DNA of 64,000 bases from Stutzerimonas stutzeri (GTDB lineage: Bacteria; Pseudomonadota; Gammaproteobacteria; Pseudomonadales; Pseudomonadaceae), in assembly GCF_015291885.1 (NCBI RefSeq), contig NZ_CP036186.1:1753001-1817000 (forward strand), in the 5' to 3' direction. Every line of letters begins with the position of its first letter. Position 1 is the stretch's first letter. Shown here piece by piece: positions 1 to 8,797 of the stretch. A program made the translations under genes and the position numbers. The notes beneath the pieces are model-generated. The model had not been told where the DNA came from. It ran no database searches and saw only the letters and a program-made list of their open reading frames with translations.

Positions 1-317
1 GGCTACTGCGTTTCAGCGTGCTGTACCTGACGCTGCAGGGGCTGGGCAGCGAACTGGCGTGGGCGTGGACGTTCCTCGTGCAGCTGTTGGCGCTGACTGC
101 CGGCCAGCTCAGCCTGTTGCCGGGTGGAGCGGGCAGTGCAGAGTTGGCCTCGGCGGCGCTGCTGACGCCGATGGTGGGCAAGTCGACAACTGCAGCGGCG
201 ATTCTGATCTGGCGCTTCGTGACCTATTACTTCTACCTCATCGCCGGCGCGCCAGTGTTTATGCACCTGGCGGGGCGGCCGCTGCTGCGCCGATTGATGC
301 CATCGCGTCACGTCTAA
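1..317 (+). CDS. C-terminus of YbhN/UPF0104-type membrane protein (partial)
   Basis: The reading frame is open from the window edge (codon boundary at base 3) to the stop at 315-317, so about 104 C-terminal residues are visible. They are hydrophobic, with at least two membrane segments and the motif LSLLPGGAGSAELA, which resembles the conserved PGGxGxxE-type motif of the lysylphosphatidylglycerol synthase membrane domain (UPF0104/YbhN). Family members are integral inner-membrane proteins, some proposed to move lipids across the membrane. Substrate and full length cannot be judged from the fragment. The assignment rests on one motif and the hydrophobic pattern. Confidence 0.6.
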   Translation, partial: LLRFSVLYLTLQGLGSELAWAWTFLVQLLALTAGQLSLLPGGAGSAELASAALLTPMVGKSTTAAAILIWRFVTYYFYLIAGAPVFMHLAGRPLLRRLMPSRHV

Positions 318-405
318 ACCATCCCTGGGCCGATGGCCGGGGGAAACTATCGTTTCGATTGGGCGGTCCACTCTACGTCACCAATGAATAAGCTAGGAGT
401 CCGCC

Positions 406-597
406 ATGAGCAGTACTGAAGACAAGATCAAGGGCAACACTAACGAAGCCGTTGGCAAGATCAAGCAAGGCGTGGGCGAAGCGACTGACAACGAGCGCAT
501 GAAAGGCGAAGGTCAGCGTCAAGAGATCAAGGGCGAAGCCCAACAGGTCAAGGGTGATGTGAAAGACACCCTGAAAAAAGGCATCGACAAGGCCTGA
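406..597 (+). CDS. CsbD family stress-response protein
   Basis: This is a 63-residue, highly charged, Lys/Glu/Gly-rich protein. It starts MSSTEDKIKGNTNEAVGKI and contains two imperfect repeats of the KGEGQ/KGEAQ type, as in the CsbD family (UPF0337, E. coli YjbJ-like, about 60-70 residues). Such proteins are abundant, small, soluble and often induced by osmotic or general stress, but their molecular role is unknown. AGGAG at 394-398 lies at good distance from the ATG. It is a single-gene unit closed by a strong terminator. I did not identify a convincing stress-sigma promoter in the 88 bases upstream. Confidence 0.9.
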   Translation: MSSTEDKIKGNTNEAVGKIKQGVGEATDNERMKGEGQRQEIKGEAQQVKGDVKDTLKKGIDKA

Positions 598-625
598 TCT
601 GTCACCGCCTAACGGCAGTACGAAT

Positions 626-657
626 AAAAATGCCCGCAGCGATGCGGGCATTTTTTT
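626..657. terminator. Bidirectional rho-independent terminator between csbD and fdxA
   Basis: The arms TGCCCGC (631-637) and GCGGGCA (644-650) enclose a 6-base loop. They are flanked by AAAAA on the left and TTTTTTT on the right, so the hairpin has a U-tract in either direction. It fits the convergent arrangement of csbD (plus) and fdxA (minus). Confidence 0.9.
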
Positions 658-676
658 GTCTGGATTCGGCTAAGAA

Positions 677-1000
677 CTAGCGCTCCAGGTACTGCAGCTT
701 GTCCTTGACGCCATCCCACTCCTCGGCATCGGCCAGGGCATCTTTCTTCTCGGTGATGTTCGGCCAGACTTCCGCCAGATCAGCGTTGAGCTCGATGAAC
801 TCCTGCTGATCCTCCGGTACCTCATCTTCGGAGAAGATCGCCTGAGCCGGGCACTCCGGCTCGCACAGTGCGCAGTCGATGCACTCGTCCGGGTGAATCA
901 CCAGAAAGTTCGGGCCTTCGTAGAAGCAGTCCACCGGGCAGACTTCCACGCAATCGGTGTATTTGCACTTGATGCAGTTGTCGGTGACGACGAAGGTCAT
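677..1000 (-). CDS. fdxA: 7Fe-8S ferredoxin FdxA
   Basis: This 107-residue ferredoxin resembles Azotobacter FdI and Pseudomonas FdxA. By comparison with FdI, Cys9, Cys17 and Cys50 would bind the [3Fe-4S] cluster, and Cys21, Cys40, Cys43 and Cys46 the [4Fe-4S] cluster. All are present ([12 protein letters not shown] at 40-51). The acidic C-terminal extension is typical of the family. It is a low-potential soluble electron carrier; its partner here may be the ferredoxin-NADP reductase Fpr at 16945. GAGGAG precedes the ATG. It lies just upstream of csbD in convergent orientation. In P. aeruginosa fdxA adjoins rpoS and rsmZ, which are absent here. Confidence 0.96.
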   Translation of the reverse strand: MTFVVTDNCIKCKYTDCVEVCPVDCFYEGPNFLVIHPDECIDCALCEPECPAQAIFSEDEVPEDQQEFIELNADLAEVWPNITEKKDALADAEEWDGVKDKLQYLER

Positions 1001-1121
1001 GTCTAGCTATCTCCTCAGGCGTGTCAGGTAGGCGTTACGGTGACGCCCCTGTGAGTAGGCGGCACAGGCAAACGCCGCTTATCAAAAAAATGCGCGCGAT
1101 TCTAGCAGCTTTCGCGGCGTA

Positions 1122-3701
1122 TCAAATGCGAGTTTTCAAGCTGTATAGCAGTTCCAGCGCTTGACGCGGCGTTACATCATCGGGATTGATCCGCCCCAAT
1201 TCCTCTAGCACCGGATGTGGCAGGCTGGCGAACATGTCGCTCTGCATGGGTGGTGCAGGCTGGCCGGGCGTTATTCTCGGTGCTTCGTGGGACAGGCTGG
1301 TGGTTTCCAGGCGCGACAGATGGTCGCGCGCGCGCTGGATGACTTCGCCCGGCACGCCGGCCAGCTGTGCCACCGCCAGGCCGTAGCTCTGGCTCGCCGG
1401 CCCCGGCAGTACGTGGTGCAGGAAGACGATGCGCTCGTTGTGCTCAGTAGCAGAAAGGTGGACGTTGGCCACCACTGGCTCGCTTTCTGGCAATACGGTC
1501 AGCTCGAAGTAATGAGTGGCGAACAGGGTAAACGCACGCAGTTTGGCGAGGTGCTCGGCGGCAGCCCAGGCCAGCGAAAGGCCATCGAAGGTACTGGTGC
1601 CGCGGCCCACTTCGTCCATCAGCACCAGGCTGCGATCGCTGGCGTTGTGCAGGATGTTGGCAGTTTCGCTCATTTCCACCATGAACGTGGAGCGGCCGCC
1701 GGCCAGATCGTCCGAGGAGCCAATACGGGTGAAGATGCGATCCACCAACGACAGCTCGCAAGCCGCAGCCGGGACGAAGCTGCCGATCTGTGCCAGCAGC
1801 ACGATCAGCGCGGTCTGGCGCATATAGGTCGATTTACCGCCCATGTTCGGCCCGGTGATCACCAGCATGCGGGTTGCGTCGTCGAGACCCAGATCGTTGG
1901 CCACGAAAGGTGTCTCCAATACCTGCTCCACGACTGGATGGCGACCCTGCTCGATGCGCATGCACGGTTGCTCGACGAAACGCGGGCGATTCAGGTCGAG
2001 ATTGAGCGCGCGCTCGGCGAGGTTGCTCAGCACGTCCAGCTCGGCCAGGGCGGCGGCACTCTCCTGCAGCGGTGCCAGGTGGCCGATGAGCATTTCCAGC
2101 AGCTCGTCGTAGAGCAGCTTCTCGCGGGCGAGGGCGCGGCTCTTGGCCGACAATGCCTTGTCCTCGAACTCCTTCAGCTCAGGGGTAATGAAGCGCTCGG
2201 CGCCCTTGAGCGTCTGCCGGCGGATGTAGTCGGCCGGCGCGGATTCTGCCTGTCTGCTCGGTAGTTCGATGAAGTAGCCGTGCACACGGTTGTAGCCGAC
2301 CTTGAGGTTGGCCAGGCCGGTGCGGGCCTTCTCGCGGGTTTCAAGGTCCATCAGGTACTGGCCGGCGTTCTCCGAGAGGGACTGCAGCTCGTCCAGCTCG
2401 GGGTCGTAGCCGGTCTTCAGTACGCCGCCGTCGCGGATCACCGCCGGCGGGTTGTCGATGATGGCGCGGGCCAGCAGTTCGGCCAACTCCGGGTAGGTGC
2501 TGATGCTTGTCGCCAGTTCCAGCAGATGCGGCGCCACCAGATCCTGCATTCCGGCCTGCAGCTGCGGTAACGCGGCGAGGGCGTCGCGCAGGCGCGCCAG
2601 ATCGCGCGGGCGGGCGTTGCGCAGACCGATCCGGGCGAGGATGCGTTCCAGGTCGCCGATGTCCTTGAGCTGCGGCTGCAGCTGCTCGAAACGGTAGTGT
2701 TCGAGCAGGCAGGTGATCGAATCCTGGCGCGCTTCGAGAATCTCTCGGTTGCGCAGCGGGCGGTTCAGCCAGCGGGTCAGGAGCCGCGAGCCCATGGCGG
2801 TCTGGCAGCGATCCATGACCGATTGCAGCGTGTTGTCGCGGCCACCAGAAAGGTTGACGTCCAGCTCCAGATTGCGCCGACTGGCGCCGTCGAGGATCAC
2901 CGTGTCGTCGAGGCGCTCGTGGCGCAGGCTGCGCAGGTGGGGCAGGGCGGTGCGCTGGGTTTCCTTGGCATAGGCGAGCAGGCAGCCGGCGGCGCCGATG
3001 GCCAGCGTCAGGTTCTCGCAGCCGAAGCCCTTGAGGTCCTGGGTGGAGAACTGCTGGCAGAGGCTCTTGAATGCCGAATCGCGATCGAAATCCCAGGGCG
3101 CGCGACGGCGCACTCCGCGGCGCTTTTCCAGCGGCAGGCCCTGCGGCCAGTCGTCGGGAATCAACAATTCCGCCGGGCTCAGGCGCTCCAGTTCGGCGAG
3201 CAGGGTTTCCCAGCCCTTGAGTTCCTGCACGCTGAAGCGTCCGCTGGCGATGTCCAGCACCGACAGACCGAACAGGCGCTCATCGCCGACTACTGCGGCC
3301 AGCAGGTTGTCGCGGCGCTCATCGAGTAGCGCTTCGTCGCTCACCGTACCGGGGGTGATGATGCGCACCACCTGGCGTTCCACCGGCCCCTTGCTGGTGG
3401 CCGGGTCGCCGATCTGCTCGCAGATCACCACCGATTCGCCCAGCTTGACCAGTCGTGCCAGATAGCCTTCGGCGGAATGGAAAGGAATCCCGGCCATGGG
3501 GATTGCCGTGCCCGCCGACTGACCGCGCGCAGTCAGGGTGATGTCGAGCAGCGCGGCGGCCTTCTTGGCGTCGTCGTAGAACAGCTCGTAGAAGTCGCCC
3601 ATGCGATAGAACATCAGCTGGTCTGGATGCTCGCGCTTGAGTCTCCAGTATTGCTGCATCATGGGCGTATGTGCGGAAAGGTCGGCGTTTGGCTTGGTCA
3701 T
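1122..3701 (-). CDS. mutS: DNA mismatch repair ATPase MutS
   Basis: The protein has 859 residues, close to E. coli MutS (853). The mismatch-binding F-x-E motif is at residues 37-39 (FYE) in the N-terminal domain. The ABC-type ATPase carries Walker [10 protein letters not shown] at 617-625 and Walker B/signature DEVGRGTST at 696-704. The C-terminal tail includes the beta-clamp-binding-like QSDMF and a tetramerisation segment. It recognises mismatches and small loops and recruits MutL. It lies 121 bp downstream of fdxA on the same strand, as in other pseudomonads, and is probably transcribed from its own promoter in the gene-free stretch that follows 3701. Confidence 0.98.
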   Translation of the reverse strand: MTKPNADLSAHTPMMQQYWRLKREHPDQLMFYRMGDFYELFYDDAKKAAALLDITLTARGQSAGTAIPMAGIPFHSAEGYLARLVKLGESVVICEQIGDPATSKGPVERQVVRIITPGTVSDEALLDERRDNLLAAVVGDERLFGLSVLDIASGRFSVQELKGWETLLAELERLSPAELLIPDDWPQGLPLEKRRGVRRRAPWDFDRDSAFKSLCQQFSTQDLKGFGCENLTLAIGAAGCLLAYAKETQRTALPHLRSLRHERLDDTVILDGASRRNLELDVNLSGGRDNTLQSVMDRCQTAMGSRLLTRWLNRPLRNREILEARQDSITCLLEHYRFEQLQPQLKDIGDLERILARIGLRNARPRDLARLRDALAALPQLQAGMQDLVAPHLLELATSISTYPELAELLARAIIDNPPAVIRDGGVLKTGYDPELDELQSLSENAGQYLMDLETREKARTGLANLKVGYNRVHGYFIELPSRQAESAPADYIRRQTLKGAERFITPELKEFEDKALSAKSRALAREKLLYDELLEMLIGHLAPLQESAAALAELDVLSNLAERALNLDLNRPRFVEQPCMRIEQGRHPVVEQVLETPFVANDLGLDDATRMLVITGPNMGGKSTYMRQTALIVLLAQIGSFVPAAACELSLVDRIFTRIGSSDDLAGGRSTFMVEMSETANILHNASDRSLVLMDEVGRGTSTFDGLSLAWAAAEHLAKLRAFTLFATHYFELTVLPESEPVVANVHLSATEHNERIVFLHHVLPGPASQSYGLAVAQLAGVPGEVIQRARDHLSRLETTSLSHEAPRITPGQPAPPMQSDMFASLPHPVLEELGRINPDDVTPRQALELLYSLKTRI

Positions 3702-4187
3702 CGGCTTGCGGTGCGGCTCGTTGATGGGCGAAAGAACCCCCGCGGTGCGTTCAGGTTGCCGGCGTTGGGAGCCGTCTGACGACGCGAGGATTCCCGCTAA
3801 AAGCCGGCAAGGTTAACACGGGGCTGTAGCGATCAGCAGGCCGCAGCCACCTTGTGGTGGCGGGGCGCGTGTCATCTGTCGGCCCAGCCAAGGAATGCGT
3901 TGACAAGCGAACCGGTGCTGTCGATAACTCTGGCCTGTCGACGGGCTGCCGGCACGCCATGCGCGTGACCTGCGATCTGCCTCTCGATTCCTCCGATCTC
4001 TCAAGTACCCGGGGCCATTCGGCATCTGTCGCGGTAGCTTGCCTGATCGTCGCTCTTGTCTCGCCATGGTTCTGGCCACCACATCGGCGGCCGATGAACA
4101 GCGAGCGCTAGTGTTTAACCCCCTCGCGTCAGTTCCCCTGCAGTAACTCTGGCGACCTTTCCCTTTTGGCCAAAGTGAGCAGCAGCC
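3702..4187. other. 486-bp stretch without a recognisable gene
   Basis: This lies between the divergent mutS and acyltransferase genes. The short open frames on both strands (up to 89 codons) have no recognisable product, low-complexity Arg/Pro content and no ribosome-binding site. It should contain the mutS promoter. The one sequence-level signal is a sigma70-like promoter at 3900-3928, listed separately. I saw no repeat ends or transposase fragments. Confidence 0.6.
3900..3928 (+). promoter_or_regulatory. Candidate sigma70 promoter upstream of the acyltransferase gene
   Basis: A perfect -35 box TTGACA (3900-3905) is followed by 17 bases and GATAAC (3923-3928, four of six matches to TATAAT). 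If used, it would start a leader of about 250 bases before the gene at 4188. No terminator-like structure follows it, so I do not read it as a small RNA promoter. Confidence 0.35.
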
Positions 4188-5300
4188 ATGTCCCGACTAT
4201 TCGGACTCGATGCCCTGCGCGGCGTAGCGGCATTGTGCGTCGCATATTCCCATCTGATTGCAAAAATGAAGCGTGACGGCCATTTCGATGGTCTGACCGG
4301 CGATCTGTTTCTTGTCAGCAAGGCGGTATTGGATGTCGGCAAGACCAGCGTGCTGGTGCTGTTCGCGCTCAGCGGCTACTTCGTCGTAGCAGCGTTATAC
4401 AAAAGCCGTGGCAGGTATGAACGGCCTATCGCGGCCTTCGTCTATCAGCGCTTTTTCAGGCTGTTTCCCTTGTACTGGCTGTCGCTGTTTCTCGGGGTGC
4501 TGTTCCCCTGGGACGATCCGGGAAAGGTCTTCACCCCGACCGTCATCGCCATCAATGCGACGATGCTGCAAGGCTTCGTGTTCGTTGAAAACGTGATTGG
4601 GCTTTACTGGACACTGCAGATCGAGATCACTTTCTACGTTCTCTGCATCCTGATCTTCGCGCTGCGTCTCGGTGGTTCGGCAAAAAGGGATCTGCTGTTT
4701 CTGCTGGTGCAGTATCTGTTCACGCTGTCATTGGCCTTTATGCGCTACAAGCTGGAGATCAAACTGCCGGTGGCCTTGCCGTTGATGCTGAGCGTATGTT
4801 TTCTCGGCGCGCTGTGGAAGTCGACAGACAATGGTCGGGCACCCGATACAGGGCGTTACGCGCACTTCGCGGTTGGCCTGTTCTATCTGTTCCTGCTGCC
4901 GATTTGCGTGCTCGCCTACTCACGTGACACGGGGTTCGGCGAAACCTGGTACCGCTACTTTGTGAGTTATGCCGTCGGCGTCGCCGTTTTTCTCGCCGCC
5001 ACGCGCATCACTGGCGAGAAGCTCCGCTGGATCGCACCGCTTGGTGGGATTGGCTATATCGTTTTCCTTTCTCATCCTTCGGTATTCGCGATCGCCGAGT
5101 GGCTGGGCTTCGGTGCAGGTGATCTGGTTATCCCGGGGCCGCTTTACATCGCGGCAATGCTGATAGTACTGACGCTGTTCGGCTTCTTCGTGAAGCGCAC
5201 CCTGGCCGACCCCATCCAGCGCTATGGCGACGCCGTGGTTAGCCGTCGCGGACGGCGTGTTGGTGAGCGTGCCGTCGTGCCGATCCGCCAAGACGCCTGA
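4188..5300 (+). CDS. Acyltransferase family 3 (OafA/YrhL-type) membrane protein
   Basis: The protein has 370 residues. The N-terminus FGLDALRGVAALCVAYSHL carries the family's LDxLRGxAxxxVxxxH signature, with the conserved Arg and His thought to act in acyl transfer. It is followed by about ten hydrophobic membrane segments. Family members O-acetylate or acylate sugars of lipopolysaccharide, exopolysaccharide or glucans at the inner membrane; the acceptor cannot be told here. No glycan-biosynthesis neighbour is present, so it stands alone between mutS and pncC. No clear Shine-Dalgarno precedes the ATG. Isolated position and lack of operon partners fit a gene gained or lost strain by strain. 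Confidence 0.88.
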   Translation: MSRLFGLDALRGVAALCVAYSHLIAKMKRDGHFDGLTGDLFLVSKAVLDVGKTSVLVLFALSGYFVVAALYKSRGRYERPIAAFVYQRFFRLFPLYWLSLFLGVLFPWDDPGKVFTPTVIAINATMLQGFVFVENVIGLYWTLQIEITFYVLCILIFALRLGGSAKRDLLFLLVQYLFTLSLAFMRYKLEIKLPVALPLMLSVCFLGALWKSTDNGRAPDTGRYAHFAVGLFYLFLLPICVLAYSRDTGFGETWYRYFVSYAVGVAVFLAATRITGEKLRWIAPLGGIGYIVFLSHPSVFAIAEWLGFGAGDLVIPGPLYIAAMLIVLTLFGFFVKRTLADPIQRYGDAVVSRRGRRVGERAVVPIRQDA

Positions 5301-5406
5301 GCGGGCTGGGGTAAATGCCGCTCGGCAGTCACGGCTGAGGTGGGCTGAACTACTCGACTCGCTGGTGTAGGGTACGGGGCTTTCTTTCAGATTCTACGGA
5401 GCGCAG

Positions 5407-5904
5407 ATGAATCTCACTGAACTGGCTGCGCAGCTAGGCAAAGCGTTGCAACGGCATGGCGCGCAGGTCTGCACTGCCGAATCCTGTACCGGTGGCGGTA
5501 TCGCCGAGGCGATTACCCGTATCGCCGGTAGCTCGGCGTGGTTCGAGGCGGGATATATCACCTATTCCAATGCGCAGAAGACCCGTCAGCTAGGTGTGCC
5601 CGCCGAGTTGTTCGAGCAAGTTGGTGCGGTCAGCATTGAGGTTGTACAAGCAATGGCCCGCGGCGCACAGCAGAACAGTGGGGCGCGTTTCGCTGTGGCG
5701 GTCAGCGGCGTTGCGGGGCCCGGTGGAGGATCTGAGGAAAAGCCGGTCGGTACGGTATGGATCGCCTGGGCCGATGGCGTTCAGGTGCATGCCGAGCGCT
5801 ATTTATTTGCCGGTGATCGCCACGCCGTGCGCGAGCAGACGATAGCGGCTGCGTTGCAAGGCCTGATCGCACTGGCGGTCGGAGAAAAACCGGTTCGGGG
5901 CTAG
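5407..5904 (+). CDS. pncC: Nicotinamide-nucleotide amidase PncC (CinA C-terminal domain family)
   Basis: This 165-residue stand-alone CinA C-terminal domain deamidates nicotinamide mononucleotide to nicotinate mononucleotide in pyridine nucleotide salvage. The nucleophile region AESCTGGG (Ser26), the YITYSNAQK segment with Lys58, and the glycine-rich SGVAGPGGGSEEKPVGT loop are all present. The N-terminal MoCF-like domain of full CinA is absent, as is usual in gammaproteobacteria. GGAG precedes the ATG. It sits 83 bp upstream of recA. The conserved pncC-recA order is common and does not imply a DNA-repair role. Confidence 0.93.
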   Translation: MNLTELAAQLGKALQRHGAQVCTAESCTGGGIAEAITRIAGSSAWFEAGYITYSNAQKTRQLGVPAELFEQVGAVSIEVVQAMARGAQQNSGARFAVAVSGVAGPGGGSEEKPVGTVWIAWADGVQVHAERYLFAGDRHAVREQTIAAALQGLIALAVGEKPVRG

Positions 5905-5931
5905 GCGAGCAAATTTGCCTATGTTCTAATA

Positions 5932-5947
5932 CTGTCTACTTATACAG
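5932..5947. promoter_or_regulatory. LexA (SOS) box of recA
   Basis: The sequence CTGTCTACTTATACAG fits the CTG-N10-CAG LexA consensus exactly, with AT-rich flanks. It is 40 bp upstream of the recA start and overlaps the expected promoter, so LexA should repress recA until DNA damage. Confidence 0.93.
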
Positions 5948-5987
5948 TTGTTGTGGCCTCCGGCCCTCTTGATCAAGTGAGGATTTG

Positions 5988-7031
5988 ATGGACGAGAACA
6001 AGAAGCGCGCCTTGGCTGCAGCCCTGGGCCAGATCGAAAAGCAGTTCGGCAAGGGTGCAGTGATGCGCATGGGCGATCATGATCGCCAGGCCATTCCGGC
6101 CATCTCCACCGGCTCGCTGGGCCTGGATATCGCGCTTGGCATCGGCGGCTTGCCGAAGGGCCGTATCGTCGAGATCTATGGTCCCGAGTCGTCCGGTAAG
6201 ACCACGCTGACCCTGTCGGTAATCGCTGAAGCGCAGAAAATGGGTGCCACCTGTGCCTTCGTCGATGCCGAGCACGCGTTGGACCCGGATTACGCCGGCA
6301 AGCTGGGCGTGAATGTCGATGATCTGCTGGTTTCACAACCGGATACCGGTGAGCAGGCGCTGGAAATCACCGATATGCTGGTGCGCTCCAATGCGGTGGA
6401 TGTGATCATCGTCGACTCCGTGGCCGCGCTGGTTCCCAAGGCCGAAATCGAAGGCGAGATGGGCGATACGCACGTCGGCCTGCAGGCGCGTCTGATGTCC
6501 CAGGCGCTGCGCAAAATCACCGGTAACATCAAGAACGCCAACTGCCTGGTCATATTCATCAACCAGATCCGCATGAAGATCGGTGTGATGTTCGGCAGCC
6601 CTGAAACCACCACCGGCGGTAATGCGCTGAAGTTCTACGCATCGGTTCGTCTGGACATCCGCCGTACCGGCGCGGTGAAGGAAGGCGACGAAGTGGTCGG
6701 CAGCGAAACCCGCGTCAAAGTTGTGAAAAACAAGGTGGCGCCGCCGTTCCGTCAGGCTGAGTTCCAGATCCTCTATGGCAAGGGCATCTACCGCAATGGC
6801 GAGGTCATCGATCTCGGCGTGCAGCAGGGCCTGGTCGAGAAATCTGGCGCCTGGTATGCCTACAAGGGCAACAAGATCGGTCAGGGCAAGGCCAATGCCG
6901 CCAAGTATCTGGAAGACAATCCGGAAATTGGCCGCGAGATCGAGCAGCAGATTCGCGACAAGCTGCTCGTGGTTTCTGGCGGTAGCAAGGCGAACGTGGT
7001 CACTGAAGACCTGGCTGACGCCGACCTCTGA
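5988..7031 (+). CDS. recA: Recombinase RecA
   Basis: This 347-residue recombinase forms filaments on single-stranded DNA, drives homologous pairing and stimulates LexA self-cleavage. Walker [10 protein letters not shown] is at residues 65-73. The core and the acidic C-terminus are complete. An in-frame TTG lies one codon upstream (5985), but the ATG at 5988 is better placed after GTGAGGA (5977-5983) and gives the usual [13 protein letters not shown] start. It is preceded by a LexA box and followed after 5 bp by recX. Confidence 0.99.
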   Translation: MDENKKRALAAALGQIEKQFGKGAVMRMGDHDRQAIPAISTGSLGLDIALGIGGLPKGRIVEIYGPESSGKTTLTLSVIAEAQKMGATCAFVDAEHALDPDYAGKLGVNVDDLLVSQPDTGEQALEITDMLVRSNAVDVIIVDSVAALVPKAEIEGEMGDTHVGLQARLMSQALRKITGNIKNANCLVIFINQIRMKIGVMFGSPETTTGGNALKFYASVRLDIRRTGAVKEGDEVVGSETRVKVVKNKVAPPFRQAEFQILYGKGIYRNGEVIDLGVQQGLVEKSGAWYAYKGNKIGQGKANAAKYLEDNPEIGREIEQQIRDKLLVVSGGSKANVVTEDLADADL

Positions 7032-7036
7032 TCCAT

Positions 7037-7504
7037 ATGGCTGCCGTGCTCGATAACCCCGTCGCGGTGCGACGGGTAGCCATGGACCTGCTAGCCCGAC
7101 GCGAACATGGTCGCGTCGAGCTGACTCGCAAGTTGCGCCAGCGTGGCGCTCCGCCTGACCTTATCGAACCGGCCCTGGATCGCCTCTGCGAGCAGGGTCT
7201 GTTGTCCGAATCCCGCTATCTCGAGAGCTATGTCAGGAGCCGCGCCAACGCTGGCTACGGGCCTTTGCGCATCCGCGAAGAACTTAGCCAGCGTGGGTTG
7301 CCGAAGGCGGATATCGAGCAGGCGCTGCGTGACAGCGGGTTCGATTGGGCGGAGCAGTTGCGTGATCTCTGGCAACGCAAGTTCGCTGGCCAGATACCGG
7401 CAGATGCTCGGGAACGGGCGAAGCAGGGGCGTTTTCTCAGTTATCGGGGTTATTCGCTGGAAATGATCAGCCGGTTGTTACGCGGTGGTGGCTCAGACGA
7501 CTGA
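7037..7504 (+). CDS. recX: RecA regulator RecX
   Basis: This 155-residue protein has the three-repeat helical layout of RecX, with [17 protein letters not shown] and [15 protein letters not shown] segments. RecX binds RecA filaments and limits their extension and recombinase activity. The start is 5 bp after the recA stop, so it is probably made by readthrough of recA transcription and shares its SOS control. Length and position match the family norm. Confidence 0.95.
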   Translation: MAAVLDNPVAVRRVAMDLLARREHGRVELTRKLRQRGAPPDLIEPALDRLCEQGLLSESRYLESYVRSRANAGYGPLRIREELSQRGLPKADIEQALRDSGFDWAEQLRDLWQRKFAGQIPADARERAKQGRFLSYRGYSLEMISRLLRGGGSDD

Positions 7505-7589
7505 GTTCATCGCCGGCTACAGTGCTGCTGTTGCCTGTGGGTGAGAACAGCGGCCGGTGCTGTGCAACGGCCTGATGTAGTCAGCGCGG

Positions 7590-8681
7590 TCAATCCTCAT
7601 TTGCCAGCGGTCTTGCCCAGTTTGCCGGCTCGTTGACATAGTCGGTGAGCTCCCTCAGACGACCGTGGTCACGACCATTGAACACGAAACTCAGCCGCGG
7701 CAGGCGCTGAAGCTCGGGTTCATCAAGCTCCGACTCGCAGCAGTTTTGTTGCTCGAACAGGCCTTTCAGGCACAGATCGGTGAATTCCTCGTTTAGATAC
7801 TCCATCGCCTGGGCGTTCAGTGCATGGTTCATGCGCAGGACGAAACGATCTTTTAGCCAGCGGCTGGAGTGGAAATTGCGATAGAAGTTGGCAATCTCCT
7901 TCGCGGCCTCATCGGCGTTATCTACCAGGCGCATCAGTCGCATATCGCTGGGCAGGATGTAGCGATTCTCTTCCAACTGCCCACGCATGAACTGCAGTGC
8001 ATCTTTCCAGTAGCTGCCTCCAGGTTCGTCGAGCAGCACTACCGGAACCAGCGGGCTCTTGCCTGTCTGGATCAAGGTCAGTACTTCCAGTGCTTCATCC
8101 AGGGTGCCGAAGCCGCCAGGGCATAGCACCAGCGCATCCGCCTCCTTGATGAAGAACAGCTTGCGAACGAAGAAGAAGTGGAATGACAGCAGGTTATCGG
8201 TACCTCCGACCGTTGGGTTGGGGTGTTGCTCGAAGGGGAGGGTGATGTTCAGCCCTAGGCTGTTGTCGCGCCCGGCACCTTCGTGAGCGGCCGCCATGAT
8301 GCCGCCGCCAGCACCGGTGATAACCATGAAGTTGTATTGCGCGAGCGTGGTGCCGAGCTGGCGGGCCAGTGCATACAGCGGATGTTCGACCGGCGTGCGT
8401 GCGGAGCCGAATACCGTAACCTTGCGGCGACGCTTGAACTGGTCAAGACGACTGAACGCATGCTCCATCTCGCGCATGGTCTGAAGCAGGATTTTTGCAT
8501 CCCAGCGACTGCGATCGGCCTGGGCCATACGTAAAACGGTTACCAGCATTTCGCGGTACAGCGGCAGGTTGGGGCTGGTCTCGGGGACAACCATGGCCGC
8601 CAGTTCGTCGATCTTGCTTTCCAGCTCGGCGCCGCTGGTCTTGAAGTGTCGCGACAGGTAGTCATCCGAATCAAAGGACAT
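7590..8681 (-). CDS. LOG/TIGR00730 family Rossmann-fold protein, long form
   Basis: This 363-residue protein contains the LOG/lysine decarboxylase-like fold. GSARTP begins at 92, GAGGGIM is near 123-129, and the signature PGGFGTLDE is at 188-196. Short LOG proteins are phosphoribohydrolases releasing free cytokinin bases from nucleoside monophosphates; PpnN-like nucleosidases share the fold. This version has about 85 extra residues before and 120 after the core, so its substrate is unclear. GGAG lies 7 bases before the ATG. It is downstream of, and on the same strand as, the MBL nuclease gene, separated by a 116-bp gap with a hairpin. Confidence 0.85.
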   Translation of the reverse strand: MSFDSDDYLSRHFKTSGAELESKIDELAAMVVPETSPNLPLYREMLVTVLRMAQADRSRWDAKILLQTMREMEHAFSRLDQFKRRRKVTVFGSARTPVEHPLYALARQLGTTLAQYNFMVITGAGGGIMAAAHEGAGRDNSLGLNITLPFEQHPNPTVGGTDNLLSFHFFFVRKLFFIKEADALVLCPGGFGTLDEALEVLTLIQTGKSPLVPVVLLDEPGGSYWKDALQFMRGQLEENRYILPSDMRLMRLVDNADEAAKEIANFYRNFHSSRWLKDRFVLRMNHALNAQAMEYLNEEFTDLCLKGLFEQQNCCESELDEPELQRLPRLSFVFNGRDHGRLRELTDYVNEPANWARPLANED

Positions 8682-8765
8682 ACAACATCTCCATGTATGG
8701 GCGTCGCGTTCAGGCTATAGGCTGAGGCCAGTGCGCTCAAGCCGGATCAAGGGCGAGGGTGACGG

Positions 8766-8787
8766 CCGAAGCCCTGAAGGGCTTCGG
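8766..8787. terminator. Hairpin between MBL nuclease and LOG genes
   Basis: The arms CCGAAGCCC (8766-8774) and GGGCTTCGG (8779-8787) form a perfect 9-bp stem with a TGAA loop just after the MBL gene stop (8798). Neither side has a T-tract, so it may be an mRNA-end stabiliser or a weak terminator. Confidence 0.45.
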
Positions 8788-8797
8788 TTGCGCACAT

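Noticed and set aside
598..676. RsmZ-type small RNA next to fdxA
   Set aside because: No repeated GGA loops; the only structure is the csbD-fdxA terminator.
3930..4187. Small RNA gene from the 3900 promoter
   Set aside because: No terminator-like hairpin with T-tract was found before the acyltransferase start.
5985..5987. TTG start for recA
   Set aside because: The next codon is ATG with better spacing from GTGAGGA and the canonical N-terminus.
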